A stretch of 10,760 bases of DNA from positions 1 through 10,760 of the forward strand of contig JAFAYS010000831.1 of assembly GCA_019240175.1 (NCBI GenBank), written 5' to 3'. The position numbers and the translations under genes are program-made. The notes below the pieces were generated by a model. The model saw nothing but the letters and a program-made list of their open reading frames with translations, had not been told where the DNA came from and made no database searches. This DNA is from Chloroflexota bacterium (GTDB taxonomy: Bacteria; Chloroflexota; Chloroflexia; Chloroflexales; Kallotenuaceae). Of the stretch, positions 1 through 7,166 are shown in pieces (the stretch's first letter is position 1; each line of letters opens with the position of its first letter).

Positions 1-1
1 C

Positions 2-775
2 GACGTGAAGACGCTCTTCTCGACGCCCGATCCAGCGATCGCGCTGCCGATTTTGGCCAAATACCACGTCGATTATGTTTATGTCGGCCCGGTCGAGCGG
101 CTGCTCTACGCCGAGCCGGGCGCGGCCAAATGGGAGCAGATGCGCGGCGACTCGCTGGATCTGGTGTACGAAAACGGGGGCGTGCAGATCTATCAGGTCA
201 AGACCGAGACGATCGAAGAGCTGCCAGTCGCGACGCCGAGCCAGCCGCCCGCAGTCTTCGACGATCCGGCGCTGCGTGCGCTAGAGGCCGAGGTTGCCAG
301 CAAGCCGCAGGATAGTGCCGCTGCCTTTGGTCTGGGCCAGCGCTACGCTCAGGTGGGCCGACTCCAAGACGCGGTGCGCGTGCTGACGAACGCGGCGCAG
401 AGCAACCCCAACGACGTTCCGCTGCATCACATGCTGGGCGATATTCAAGCCCAGCTCGGCAACGCCGACGAGGCCGTGCTGGCCTGGCAGCACGCCGCCG
501 AGGTCCAGCGCACACCCGAGAATCTCAACAAGCTGGCGCAGGGCTTGATCCAGTTTGGCCGCTGGCAGGAGGCCGAGGGTGCGCTCAACGAGGCATTGCA
601 GATCAATCCGAACTTCATCGACGCGTACTTTTACCTGGGCGAACTGTATCGCATCCGCGCCGACAGCGGCGATGAGCAGCGCGCGATCGAGGCATATCAG
701 CGCTATCTGGCAGCGGCACCGGCGGATGCGCCCTGGCGCAAACTGGCCGAGGAGCAGCTGAGCAAGCTACAGTAG
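2..775 (+). CDS. C-terminal part of a DUF2298 (YYY-family) membrane protein with a TPR tail, partial
   Basis: The frame is open to the left edge, so the gene starts upstream; the GTG at position 5 is only an internal codon. Fragment residues 1-67 match the end of the next gene's product: DV-KTLFST-D, then YVYVGP, then VYENGGVQIYQV, against DVATIYTTTD, YVYVGP and VFEQDGVILYG there. This is therefore the soluble C-terminal end of a second DUF2298 paralogue whose membrane part lies outside the window. After a Pro/Thr linker (about 68-85) come three to four TPR-like helical repeats (about 104-240), with typical G-x-Y-x-x-x-G and A-x-x-x-P-N spacing (NPND near 135, NPNF near 202). TPRs bind protein partners, so the tail may recruit another protein to the membrane enzyme; that is inference. 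The extra 190 residues are absent from the downstream paralogue. The stop is TAG at 773-775. Substrate and partner are unknown. Confidence 0.85.
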   Translation, partial: DVKTLFSTPDPAIALPILAKYHVDYVYVGPVERLLYAEPGAAKWEQMRGDSLDLVYENGGVQIYQVKTETIEELPVATPSQPPAVFDDPALRALEAEVASKPQDSAAAFGLGQRYAQVGRLQDAVRVLTNAAQSNPNDVPLHHMLGDIQAQLGNADEAVLAWQHAAEVQRTPENLNKLAQGLIQFGRWQEAEGALNEALQINPNFIDAYFYLGELYRIRADSGDEQRAIEAYQRYLAAAPADAPWRKLAEEQLSKLQ

Positions 776-815
776 CCGACAATCTGGCGGTGGACACGCT
801 GCGTAATAGGCGTAG

Positions 816-836
816 GGACACGGCGGCGCCGTGTCC
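816..836. repeat. GC-rich perfect hairpin, possible dispersed repeat or terminator
   Basis: The 9-base arm GGACACGGC (816-824) is followed by GGC and then by its exact reverse complement GCCGTGTCC (828-836). It lies in the 131-bp gap between the two DUF2298 genes. No T-run follows, so it is not a classical intrinsic terminator. The flanks (GTAG before the stem, a G-U wobble possible at 815/837) resemble the palindromic 'GTAGGG-CACGGC...GCCGTG-CCCTAC' dispersed repeats I recall from Chloroflexia genomes; that link is from memory. It could also act as an mRNA 3'-end stabiliser for the upstream gene. Confidence 0.6.
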
Positions 837-906
837 TGCCTGTAATTGAAACGAAAATCTCCGATCTCTCGCGAAAAAGTTTGTTTTACACATGTAGGAT
901 ATTTCT

Positions 907-3300
907 GTGCTGACTGACGTTCTCCGCTGGTGGCTGGTCGTCGAGGTGCTGGGCCTGCTGGCGCTGCCGCTGACGATGTGGTTCTTCCGCCGCTTTCCCG
1001 ATCGCGGCTATAGCCTGGCCAAGCCCTTCGGCATTCTGCTTACCGGCTACGGCGCATGGCTGCTCTCGATGGTTGGGCTGGGCGGCTTCGGCTACCTGCT
1101 GCTGAGCGCGATCGCGCTGCTGCTGCTGGCGCTGGGCGTGCTGGTCTGGGGCCGCGACGGTCTGCGCCAATGCCTGACGGAGTTGCGCCAGCGCCTAAGC
1201 TGGATCGGCTTCCAGGAAGCGCTCTTCCTGATCGCGCTCTACGTCGGCATCGTGCTGCGTCAGCGCGATTTCTTTGGCGGCGGCGTGTCGATCTCGCATA
1301 CCGAGCAGCCGATGGATCTGACCTTCATCAGCGGGATCCTGGCCAGCCCACAGTTTCCGCCGCAAGATCCCTGGCTCGCACCCTACGCGATCAACTACTA
1401 CTATCTTGGCTATCTGCTGATCGCCGGTTTGATCCGTCTGTCGGGCGTTTCCGTGGGCGTGGGCTACACGCTCGGCATCGCGACGATCTTCGCGCTCACG
1501 GCGATTATGGTCGCGGGGATTGTGCGCAATCTGATCGATCTTTCGCCGCCAGCCGCCGACCGACCGGAGCGACGCTTTCAGCTTGGTCGCTGGGGCTTTC
1601 CGCTGCTGGGCGTGGTGCTGGTGTTGATCGCCAGTAACCAGGTGGGCGCGCTGCAAGTCCTGGCCGGCAGCGAAAAAGTCGTGGCCATGGATGGCGTCCA
1701 GCTGGCACAGGCGGTCGGCAATGGCCTGGGCAGCCGCGCGCCAATCGAATTGCCGCCGCCGTTTCCGACCCAGGACTTTGGCGGCGATCCGCAGCTTGTG
1801 CCCAGCGACAAAGTGCGCGATTTCAACGCCTGGTGGCCGTCGCGCGCGCTGTGGGACGATCTGCGCACGCCCGAGGGCACGACCAACCGCGTGTATGCGA
1901 TCACCGAGTTTCCGTTCTTCTCGTTCCTGCTCGGCGATCTGCATCCGCATGTGCTGTCGCTGCCGTGGAGCCTGCTGGCGATCGCTGTCGCGCTCAATGT
2001 GCTGCTGCGCTCAGCCGCGCCTGATTTTCGCTCACGCAAAGGCGCGCTTCAGCTGATCCTGACCGGCATTGTGATCGGCGGGCTGTACGCGATCAACAGC
2101 TGGGATCTGCCGACTTATGTGCTGCTCTACCTGGGCGCGCTGACGCTGCTGTATCTGCGCCTGGCACCCACGCCGCGCGATTTCTTCTGGGCGCACTTCA
2201 TCCAGCAGGCCGGCGCGACGATCCTGGTGAGCTACCTGGTGTATTTCCCGTTTCATCTCACCTTCACCGCGCCGACGCAGGGCTTTCCACTGGCGATCTC
2301 GCCGGCACGCACGGATCTGACCGAGTTCATGGTGATCTTCGGACTGGCCTTTGTGCCGCTGCTGGCCTTTGTGATTCGCTCGGGCCGCGCCGCCTACGCT
2401 GAGCAGACGGAGCGTCCGATCTGGCCGTTCTCGCCGCTGGTGACGAGCATGATCTTGCTCGTGCTGCTGCCAATTGGACGGCTGGTTGGCTGGCCGCTGT
2501 TTGCGCTGCTGCCGCTGGCGCTGTGGGCTGGCACAACGGCCTACACCTGCCGCCGTCAACCTGCGACGGCCTTCGCACTATGGCTGTTCGCGGTCGGGGC
2601 ACTGGTGATCTGGGGCGTCGATCTGCTCTACCTGCGCGATAGCTATGGCAGCCCGCGCATGAATACGATCTTCAAGTTTTACTATCAGGTCTGGCTGCTG
2701 TGGGGCATGCTCGCGGCCTATGCATTGTGGGCGCTCGTGCAGCGCATCCGCTGGACCAGCCTGGCTTGGCTAGTGCCGTTTCTCGCGCTGCTGGCTGGAT
2801 CGCTGGTGTATCCCGCGCTGGCCCCCGCTGATTCTCGCGCCGCCGAGCCGATCGATGGGCTGGCCTATCTGCGCCAGAATCAGCCGGCTGAGGCAGCGGC
2901 GATCGATTGGATTCGGGGCAATACGTCCGGCGATGCGGTGGTGCTGCAAGCGCCGGGCAAGCCCTATGATTCGGGAACCGCGCGAGTTGCCAGCGCAACT
3001 GGCCGGCCAACTGTGATCGGCTGGACGCAGCACGAGGGCTTGTGGCGCGGCGGTCAGCCCGAGGCCCGTGACGAGATCTCAACCCGCGAGCAGGATGTTG
3101 CTACGATCTACACGACGACCGATGCGCAGCAGGCGCAGGATCTGCTGCAAAAATACGGCGTGGCTTATGTGTATGTCGGTCCCGCCGAGCAGACGCTGGC
3201 CAATGAGCGCGCCGCCCCGCCCGAGGCACTGACCAAGTTCGACGGTTGGATGCAGCGCGTCTTTGAGCAGGACGGCGTGATCCTCTACGGGCCGCGCTAA
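907..3300 (+). CDS. DUF2298 / Chlor_Arch_YYY polytopic membrane protein (GT-C-like)
   Basis: This 797-residue multi-spanning membrane protein carries the tri-tyrosine that names the family: NYYYLGY at residues 163-169. Other family-like blocks are TEQPMD (132-137) between early membrane helices, DLHPH (344-348), NSWDLPTY (397-404) and DSYGSPRMNTIFKFYYQ near 578-594. Hydrophobic segments run from about residue 8 to 640. The last about 155 residues are soluble and include IGWTQHEGLWRG and a YVYVGP strand. The family is thought to be related to GT-C, lipid-linked-sugar-using transferases, and the acidic loop motif after the first helices fits that. The substrate is unknown and the enzymatic role is inference. 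I chose the GTG at 907 because a weak AGGA lies at 896-899 and the preceding ATG (892) is immediately followed by a stop. It is the paralogue of the gene just upstream (131-bp gap) and may be co-transcribed with it. Confidence 0.88.
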   Translation: MLTDVLRWWLVVEVLGLLALPLTMWFFRRFPDRGYSLAKPFGILLTGYGAWLLSMVGLGGFGYLLLSAIALLLLALGVLVWGRDGLRQCLTELRQRLSWIGFQEALFLIALYVGIVLRQRDFFGGGVSISHTEQPMDLTFISGILASPQFPPQDPWLAPYAINYYYLGYLLIAGLIRLSGVSVGVGYTLGIATIFALTAIMVAGIVRNLIDLSPPAADRPERRFQLGRWGFPLLGVVLVLIASNQVGALQVLAGSEKVVAMDGVQLAQAVGNGLGSRAPIELPPPFPTQDFGGDPQLVPSDKVRDFNAWWPSRALWDDLRTPEGTTNRVYAITEFPFFSFLLGDLHPHVLSLPWSLLAIAVALNVLLRSAAPDFRSRKGALQLILTGIVIGGLYAINSWDLPTYVLLYLGALTLLYLRLAPTPRDFFWAHFIQQAGATILVSYLVYFPFHLTFTAPTQGFPLAISPARTDLTEFMVIFGLAFVPLLAFVIRSGRAAYAEQTERPIWPFSPLVTSMILLVLLPIGRLVGWPLFALLPLALWAGTTAYTCRRQPATAFALWLFAVGALVIWGVDLLYLRDSYGSPRMNTIFKFYYQVWLLWGMLAAYALWALVQRIRWTSLAWLVPFLALLAGSLVYPALAPADSRAAEPIDGLAYLRQNQPAEAAAIDWIRGNTSGDAVVLQAPGKPYDSGTARVASATGRPTVIGWTQHEGLWRGGQPEARDEISTREQDVATIYTTTDAQQAQDLLQKYGVAYVYVGPAEQTLANERAAPPEALTKFDGWMQRVFEQDGVILYGPR

Positions 3301-3318
3301 CAGCTTCGAACTCTTTGG

Positions 3319-3592
3319 CTAGGCGCTGCGTTTCTGCGGCACAATCTCAATCACCGCACGTAAAGCGCGATTCACCGCCTCAGAGTCTGGAAAATAGGCA
3401 ATCGAGCACGACGGTTCGAGGTGGAGGAAGCTGCTCTTCCTCGACGATCAAGCCGTCTGCTTTGTGGATACGCACGGTATATCCGCTCTGATAAGCTAGA
3501 TGGTGTTTGCCTCTTACACCTTCAGAAAAATCATACTCTGGCTGCATATTGTCTACGTCATCAAACGATGAGCTAGATTCCTCGCTGTTCAT
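3319..3592 (-). pseudogene. Frameshifted small gene of the conserved YDFS-GVRGKH hypothetical family
   Basis: From the ATG at 3590-3592 the frame reads MNSEESSSS, then NMQPEYDFSEGVRGKHHLAY, then GYTVRIHKADG and PPPRTVVLD. It then falls out of frame and stops at 3380-3382 after CLFSRL. One base further on, the other frame continues exactly as the family should: AYFPDSEAVNRALRAVIEIVPQKRSA, ending at TAG 3319-3321. Intact relatives I recall read LDPDVR-AYFPDSEAVN, so the simplest explanation is a deletion of about 11 bases near 3400 that removes PDVR and shifts the frame. A sequencing error is less likely because a codon block also appears missing. The family is common in Cyanobacteria and Chloroflexota; its function is unknown to me, though its size and acidic N-terminus would suit an antitoxin-like protein. 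No partner toxin gene is seen here. An upstream ATG (3632-3634) would add 14 residues and is less likely. The gene converges on the DUF2298 gene with 18 bp between them. Confidence 0.75.
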
Positions 3593-3687
3593 ATGGCTTT
3601 CTACTGTGGCTTGCTGCTTTACAGCATACAACATTCGATCAGCAAACCTCTACCGCGTTCTCGCCTGAAACTCGTTCAAAATACCTA

Positions 3688-3716
3688 TTGACTCTCGTGA
3701 GCTACGGGTGTAATCT
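3688..3716 (+). promoter_or_regulatory. Sigma-70-type promoter of the TetR gene
   Basis: A -35 box TTGACT (3688-3693), a 17-base spacer and a -10 box TAATCT (3711-3716) give a near-consensus promoter. The expected start of transcription is around 3723, inside the palindrome that begins at 3717. A protein bound there would block initiation, which fits autorepression. Confidence 0.75.
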
Positions 3717-3736
3717 TTGATTGACCGATCAATCAA
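3717..3736. promoter_or_regulatory. TetR operator 1 (autoregulatory palindrome)
   Basis: The sequence TTGATTGACCGATCAATCAA has 8-base perfect inverted arms around a 4-base centre. It sits directly after the -10 box and just before the AAGGAAG ribosome site (3735-3741) of the TetR gene. The same palindrome, differing at one centre base, precedes the monooxygenase gene at 4446. Its size and form are typical of TetR-family operators; the assignment to this repressor is inference from position and repetition. Confidence 0.85.
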
Positions 3737-3751
3737 GGAAGAACAAGCGCA

Positions 3752-4381
3752 ATGCCACCACGGGACGAGCAAGATTACGAGAATCGCCGCCAGCAGATTA
3801 TTGACGGAGCGTTGCACGTTTTTGCCGACAAAGGCTTCGAGCGCGCGACCAATAAAGACATTGCTGAGGCTGCTGGAATCGGCTCGGCTGGCCTGATCTA
3901 TCACTACTTCAAGGACAAAAGCGATCTACTGCGTCAGGTTGTCGAACAGCGCGCGCCCGTGCTCAAACTGCTCAACGATACCGAGCCACTGCTCGACCAG
4001 CCGCCGCGTGAAGCGCTCAAGATCTTTGGCAAGGCGTTTGTGGATACGATGACCAATCAGGCCGCGATCGGGCTATTCAAAATCATCCTCGGCGAGGCGA
4101 TCCGGCGGCCAATGGTCGCGGATATGATCAACACGATCGGGCCGGGGCGCGCCTTTGCATTTTTGCGCAACTACCTTGAGCGGCAGATGGACGCCGGCAA
4201 CCTGCGGCGCATGGACCCAGGCGCGGCTGCGCGCTGTTTCATCGGGCCGCTGCTGGCGTTCGTGATGATGCGTGAGGTTTTTCGCCAGCCGGATTCGGTA
4301 TCGCTCAGCCCCGAGGCAATGGTCGAGACGGCGGTCACGGTCTTTCTTGAAGGCATGGAGCCGGCAGCAGATCAAACCTGA
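3752..4381 (+). CDS. TetR/AcrR-family transcriptional repressor
   Basis: This 209-residue protein has the family's usual length and layout. The N-terminal helix is about residues 11-30 (RRQQIIDGALHVFADKGF). The helix-turn-helix follows at about 32-56 (ATNKDIAEAAGIGSAGLIYHYF), with the YHYF ending that is a hallmark of the family. Residues 60-205 form a helical, variable ligand-binding and dimerisation region with no recognisable ligand signature. The ATG at 3752 has an AAGGAAG ribosome site 10 bases upstream. Two copies of one palindrome, in front of this gene and in front of the next, indicate that it represses itself and the downstream monooxygenase. Its inducer is probably a small molecule, perhaps the monooxygenase substrate (inference). 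The gene ends at TGA 4379-4381 and is followed by its own hairpin terminator. Confidence 0.93.
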   Translation: MPPRDEQDYENRRQQIIDGALHVFADKGFERATNKDIAEAAGIGSAGLIYHYFKDKSDLLRQVVEQRAPVLKLLNDTEPLLDQPPREALKIFGKAFVDTMTNQAAIGLFKIILGEAIRRPMVADMINTIGPGRAFAFLRNYLERQMDAGNLRRMDPGAAARCFIGPLLAFVMMREVFRQPDSVSLSPEAMVETAVTVFLEGMEPAADQT

Positions 4382-4411
4382 GCCAGCCGCCGGTAATTAG
4401 GAACTGGTTTC

Positions 4412-4434
4412 GCTCACACAAGTGAGCATTTTTT
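4412..4434 (+). terminator. Intrinsic terminator of the TetR gene
   Basis: The stem GCTCAC (4412-4417) pairs with GTGAGC (4422-4427) around an ACAA loop, followed by A and six Ts (4429-4434). It lies 30 bases after the TetR stop. It implies that the monooxygenase is transcribed from its own promoter rather than by read-through alone. Confidence 0.75.
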
Positions 4435-4445
4435 AGAATTCCATA

Positions 4446-4465
4446 TTGATTGACCAATCAATCAA
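4446..4465. promoter_or_regulatory. TetR operator 2, in front of the monooxygenase gene
   Basis: The sequence TTGATTGACCAATCAATCAA has the same 8-base arms as the site at 3717 and differs only at one centre base. It ends just before the AGGAG ribosome site (4467-4471). A TAGAAT hexamer at 4434-4439 could be the -10 box, which would place the palindrome at the transcription start as in front of tetR, but no convincing -35 box precedes it. The palindrome begins with TTG, which could be misread as a start codon for the monooxygenase. Confidence 0.85.
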
Positions 4466-4478
4466 AAGGAGAACGACA

Positions 4479-5774
4479 ATGGTTCTCGATACGAACGCCA
4501 CCACCGTCCACCGATCGAGCGAGCACGAAATCCGCGACTCAGAGCAGACAACCTGCTGTGTGGTCGGCGGCGGACCTGCGGGCATGATCCTGGCGTATCT
4601 ACTGGCGCGGCAACAAGTGCCGGTGATTCTGCTAGAAGCGCACAAAGACTTCGATCGTGATTTTCGCGGCGATACGATTCATCCGTCGGTGATGGAAAAT
4701 CTGGACGAGCTAGGCCTGGCTGAGCGGCTGCTTCAGCTACGCCACACCAAGATCCGCAACATCGCGCTGCCAACCGGGAATGGCTCGGCCACACCGATCG
4801 ATTTCAGCCCGCTCAAGATCAAATATCCTTATGTCACGCTGATGCCACAGTCCGAATTCCTCGACTTTATGGCAGCCGAAGCGCAGCGACTACCGCACTT
4901 CAAGCTGATCATGGGCGGGCGCGTCGAAGAGCTGATCGACGAGGGCGGCGTGGTACGCGGCGTGCGCTACCAGAGCGGCGACGGCTGGCACGAGATCCGC
5001 GCCACGCTGACGGTCGGTGCGGATGGGCGCTTCTCGCGGCTGCGGCGACTCTCGGGACTGGAAGCGATCACCACTTCCCCGCCGATGGACGTGCTGTGGT
5101 TCCGTCTTCCACGGCTGGCGACCGAGCCCGAGGGCGCGATGGCTCGGGTCAAGCCTGGCCGCCTGATGGCGATGCTCGACCGTCGTGAGCAGTGGCAGAT
5201 CGCCTATGTGATCCCCAAAGACTCGTTCCGCGAGCTCAAAGAGGCCGGCATCCAGGCGCTGCGCCAGTCGATCGTGGAACTGGCACCGGAGCTAGCCGAT
5301 CGTGTGGACGGCTTGCAAGATTGGAAGCAGGTGGCGCTGCTTTCAGTGGCGGCGGATCGGCTGCGGCAGTGGTACAAGCCCGGCCTGCTGTTGATCGGCG
5401 ATGCGGCGCATACGATGTCACCGGTTGGCGGCGTGGGCATCAACTACGCGATCCAGGACGCGGTCGCGACGGCCAATATCCTGACTGCGCCGCTGCAAAC
5501 TGGCAGGCTGCGGCTGAGCGATCTGCGTGCGGTCCAGCGACGGCGTGAGCTACCGACGCGCTTCATCCAGACGATCCAATCCATCATCCAGCAGCGAGTC
5601 ATCAGCAGCCTACTCGATAGCAGGGCACAACCCAAGTTGCCGGGACTGGTGCTGTGGCTGGTGCAATTCCGCTTCGTCCGCTCGATCCCGGCGCGCGTGA
5701 TGGGCATTGGCCTACGACCGGAGCATGTCCAGCAGCGCCACGAGATCGCGACGACTGCGCCACGGCCAGCCTAA
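4479..5774 (+). CDS. FAD-dependent monooxygenase of the aromatic-hydroxylase (PHBH/UbiH-like) type
   Basis: The protein is 431 residues from the ATG at 4479, chosen because AGGAG lies 7 bases upstream and the longer TTG start at 4446 falls within the operator. All three flavoprotein hydroxylase fingerprints are present. These are the dinucleotide-binding GGGPAG (residues 30-35, followed by an acidic strand end LLEAHKD), the GADGR motif (180-184) and the ribityl-binding GDAAHTMSPVGGVGINYAIQDA block with G307-D308. The segment FRGDTIHPSVMENLDELGL after the Rossmann part contains the Arg usual in this group. Such enzymes use NAD(P)H and O2 to hydroxylate aromatic, polyketide or antibiotic substrates in the cytoplasm. 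The substrate cannot be read from the sequence. The flanking TetR gene and shared operators suggest an inducible detoxification or degradation role (inference). The C-terminal about 60 residues are basic, with no thioredoxin-like domain. Confidence 0.9.
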   Translation: MVLDTNATTVHRSSEHEIRDSEQTTCCVVGGGPAGMILAYLLARQQVPVILLEAHKDFDRDFRGDTIHPSVMENLDELGLAERLLQLRHTKIRNIALPTGNGSATPIDFSPLKIKYPYVTLMPQSEFLDFMAAEAQRLPHFKLIMGGRVEELIDEGGVVRGVRYQSGDGWHEIRATLTVGADGRFSRLRRLSGLEAITTSPPMDVLWFRLPRLATEPEGAMARVKPGRLMAMLDRREQWQIAYVIPKDSFRELKEAGIQALRQSIVELAPELADRVDGLQDWKQVALLSVAADRLRQWYKPGLLLIGDAAHTMSPVGGVGINYAIQDAVATANILTAPLQTGRLRLSDLRAVQRRRELPTRFIQTIQSIIQQRVISSLLDSRAQPKLPGLVLWLVQFRFVRSIPARVMGIGLRPEHVQQRHEIATTAPRPA

Positions 5775-5793
5775 CACTTTCTACAATCTGGTT

Positions 5794-5838
5794 AAACAAA
5801 CGAGCGCGTGACGAAGCATCACGCGCTCGGCTTTGTTT
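5794..5838. terminator. Bidirectional intrinsic terminator between convergent genes
   Basis: CGAGCGCGTGA (5801-5811) and its exact complement TCACGCGCTCG (5819-5829) form an 11-bp stem with a 7-base loop. AAACAAA before it (5794-5800) can pair with TTTGTTT after it (5832-5838). Read on either strand, the stem is followed by a T-rich run. It serves the monooxygenase (plus strand) and the DUF4177-like gene (minus strand). Confidence 0.85.
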
Positions 5839-5855
5839 GCTTGGGTAAACTACGG

Positions 5856-6095
5856 CTATGACTTGGGCCGCTTGAGAATGATCGTAATGTTAATCGTGCC
5901 GCCGTGCTCGCCGCGCTGCGTTGAAGGCGACATACCCACAACTTCCCAGCCTTCAGCGCCGCACATGTTGAGATACTCGTGAATCGCCGGACCCTGAGTT
6001 CCACCCAAAAATCCCACTGATCCAAGCTCCTGACCATTCGCGGCGAGAATTGTTTCGTTACGCGTGATCACAACCAAATATTCCCAGCGCTGCAT
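5856..6095 (-). CDS. DUF4177-like small protein
   Basis: The product has 79 residues, beginning MQRWEYLVV, the characteristic opening strand of the small DUF4177-type proteins. It continues with a short helix region (IHEYLNMCGAEGWEVVGM, residues about 38-55) and a final strand (INITIILKRP). The GAEGWEVVG element is the most typical part of the family. The molecular function is unknown. No signal peptide or membrane segment is visible. The ATG at 6093-6095 is preceded by a very strong ribosome site GGAGGAGAA (complement of 6101-6109), which supports the start and argues for a real, well-translated gene. It lies 117 bp downstream of rsmA on the same strand and may be read from the same transcript or from its own promoter. 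It converges on the monooxygenase. Confidence 0.85.
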   Translation of the reverse strand: MQRWEYLVVITRNETILAANGQELGSVGFLGGTQGPAIHEYLNMCGAEGWEVVGMSPSTQRGEHGGTINITIILKRPKS

Positions 6096-6113
6096 GTGTC
6101 TTCTCCTCCGGTA

Positions 6114-6203
6114 AGCTGATGTGCATCAATGTTCAAGCTACGAAGCTATACGGGCATGGCGGCTCAGCGTTGCACAAGGAGATCGCCGCTGGATACATCA
6201 GCT
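6114..6203. repeat. Spaced 9-base inverted repeat between rsmA and the DUF4177-like gene
   Basis: AGCTGATGT (6114-6122) is repeated as its exact complement ACATCAGCT (6195-6203), 72 bases apart. The left arm also overlaps a small palindrome TGATG-TG-CATCA (6117-6128). In the transcript these could close a large stem-loop at the 3' side of rsmA. There is no T-run. It could be a regulatory or processing structure, or chance. Confidence 0.3.
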
Positions 6204-6212
6204 GGCAGTCGA

Positions 6213-7082
6213 TCAGGAGCTTTGGCGCAGATGGTTATGCACACGCGCCCACTCTTCTAGGCTCAGCGTCTCGGCACGACGCGCCGGATCAACGCCGACC
6301 GCTTGGAGCAGCTGCAGCACCGCATCCTTCTCGATCTTGACGCCCATCGCCGCCAGGCCGCCCGGCAGCGCGTTGGAGAGCTTTTTACGCGCCTGAAGGA
6401 AGCCGGCCTTGATCGTGCGGAAGAAGGCGTCGACATCCTCGACCTGCACCGCTGGCTGCGCACGCCGACGCAGCCGCAGCACCGCCGAGTCGACTTTGGG
6501 CGCGGGAATAAACGACGTCGCAGGTACGCGCGTGACGATCTCGGGCTCGGCGTAGAACTGGACCGAGTGCGCCAGCACGCTCATCTCGGGCGGTCGCGCG
6601 GCGATACGCTGGGCAACTTCCCACTGCACCATGATCACCAGCAACTCCGGCGCGGGCGTCGCTTCCAGGAAGTGCCGAATGATCGCCGACGTGATCTGGT
6701 ACGGCAAATTGGCGACAACTTTGTAGGCCGGCGCGCTTCCGGAGCCAAGCGCAGAGGCCAGCTCGACGCGCATAACATCCGACTGAATCACGCTGAGACT
6801 CGGCGTGTGGGAAAACTCATCCTGAAGCCGCGCCGCCAGCCGCTTATCCAGCTCGATCGCGATCACGCGACCTGCGTGCTGCACCAACTCGTAGGTTAGC
6901 ACGCCCAGGCCCGGCCCGACCTCGATCACCGTATCGTCGGGCGTGAGCATGGCCGCGTCGACAATCTGCTGCAGCGCATGCGGATCGACCAGAAAGTTCT
7001 GGCCCAGCTCGCGGCTCGGACGCAGATCAAGCGAGTTGAGCGCCGCGCGGACGCGGCCAGGTAAGATGTAAGGATTTGTCAT
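6213..7082 (-). CDS. rsmA: 16S rRNA (adenine(1518)-N6/adenine(1519)-N6)-dimethyltransferase RsmA (KsgA)
   Basis: The protein transfers four methyl groups from S-adenosylmethionine to the two adjacent adenines in the 3'-terminal hairpin loop of 16S rRNA, late in 30S assembly; lack of it gives kasugamycin resistance in other bacteria. Signatures are in order: SRELGQNFLVD (residues 23-33), the SAM-binding EVGPGLGVLT (54-63), the acidic IELD (76-79), SDV (101-103), the catalytic NLPYQITS (125-132) and FIPAPKVDSAVLRL (191-204). The length of 289 residues is slightly above the usual about 270. The start ATG (7080-7082) has no Shine-Dalgarno sequence; the bases before it are AATTT and then the heptamer repeats of the AT-rich island, so its original 5' region may have been replaced. 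It is the fourth gene of the minus-strand run. Confidence 0.96.
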   Translation of the reverse strand: MTNPYILPGRVRAALNSLDLRPSRELGQNFLVDPHALQQIVDAAMLTPDDTVIEVGPGLGVLTYELVQHAGRVIAIELDKRLAARLQDEFSHTPSLSVIQSDVMRVELASALGSGSAPAYKVVANLPYQITSAIIRHFLEATPAPELLVIMVQWEVAQRIAARPPEMSVLAHSVQFYAEPEIVTRVPATSFIPAPKVDSAVLRLRRRAQPAVQVEDVDAFFRTIKAGFLQARKKLSNALPGGLAAMGVKIEKDAVLQLLQAVGVDPARRAETLSLEEWARVHNHLRQSS

Positions 7083-7087
7083 AAATT

Positions 7088-7117
7088 AAGAACCTAGAAC
7101 CCAGAACCTAGAACCTA
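7088..7117. repeat. Left heptamer array of the AT-rich island
   Basis: After AA come four tandem heptamers: GAACCTA (7090-7096), GAACCCA (7097-7103), GAACCTA (7104-7110) and GAACCTA (7111-7117). The array starts five bases outside the rsmA start codon. Confidence 0.9.
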
Positions 7118-7166
7118 GGATCAGTGAAAAACAAAACTCAAAAGAATAACAACACAAGAGAACAAA

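Noticed and set aside
1195..1950. A 251-codon minus-strand open frame opposite the DUF2298 gene
   Set aside because: Its Gln/Arg/His-rich composition mirrors Leu/Ala/Trp codons of the membrane protein on the plus strand; there are no domains and no ribosome site.
4446..4478. TTG at 4446 as the start of the monooxygenase, adding MIDQSIKRRTT
   Set aside because: The extra codons are simply the operator palindrome and the AGGAG ribosome site. The ATG at 4479 has ideal spacing to that site.
6119..6396. Short plus-strand frames starting near 6119-6121
   Set aside because: They have no ribosome site, run into the antisense of rsmA and carry no family resemblance.
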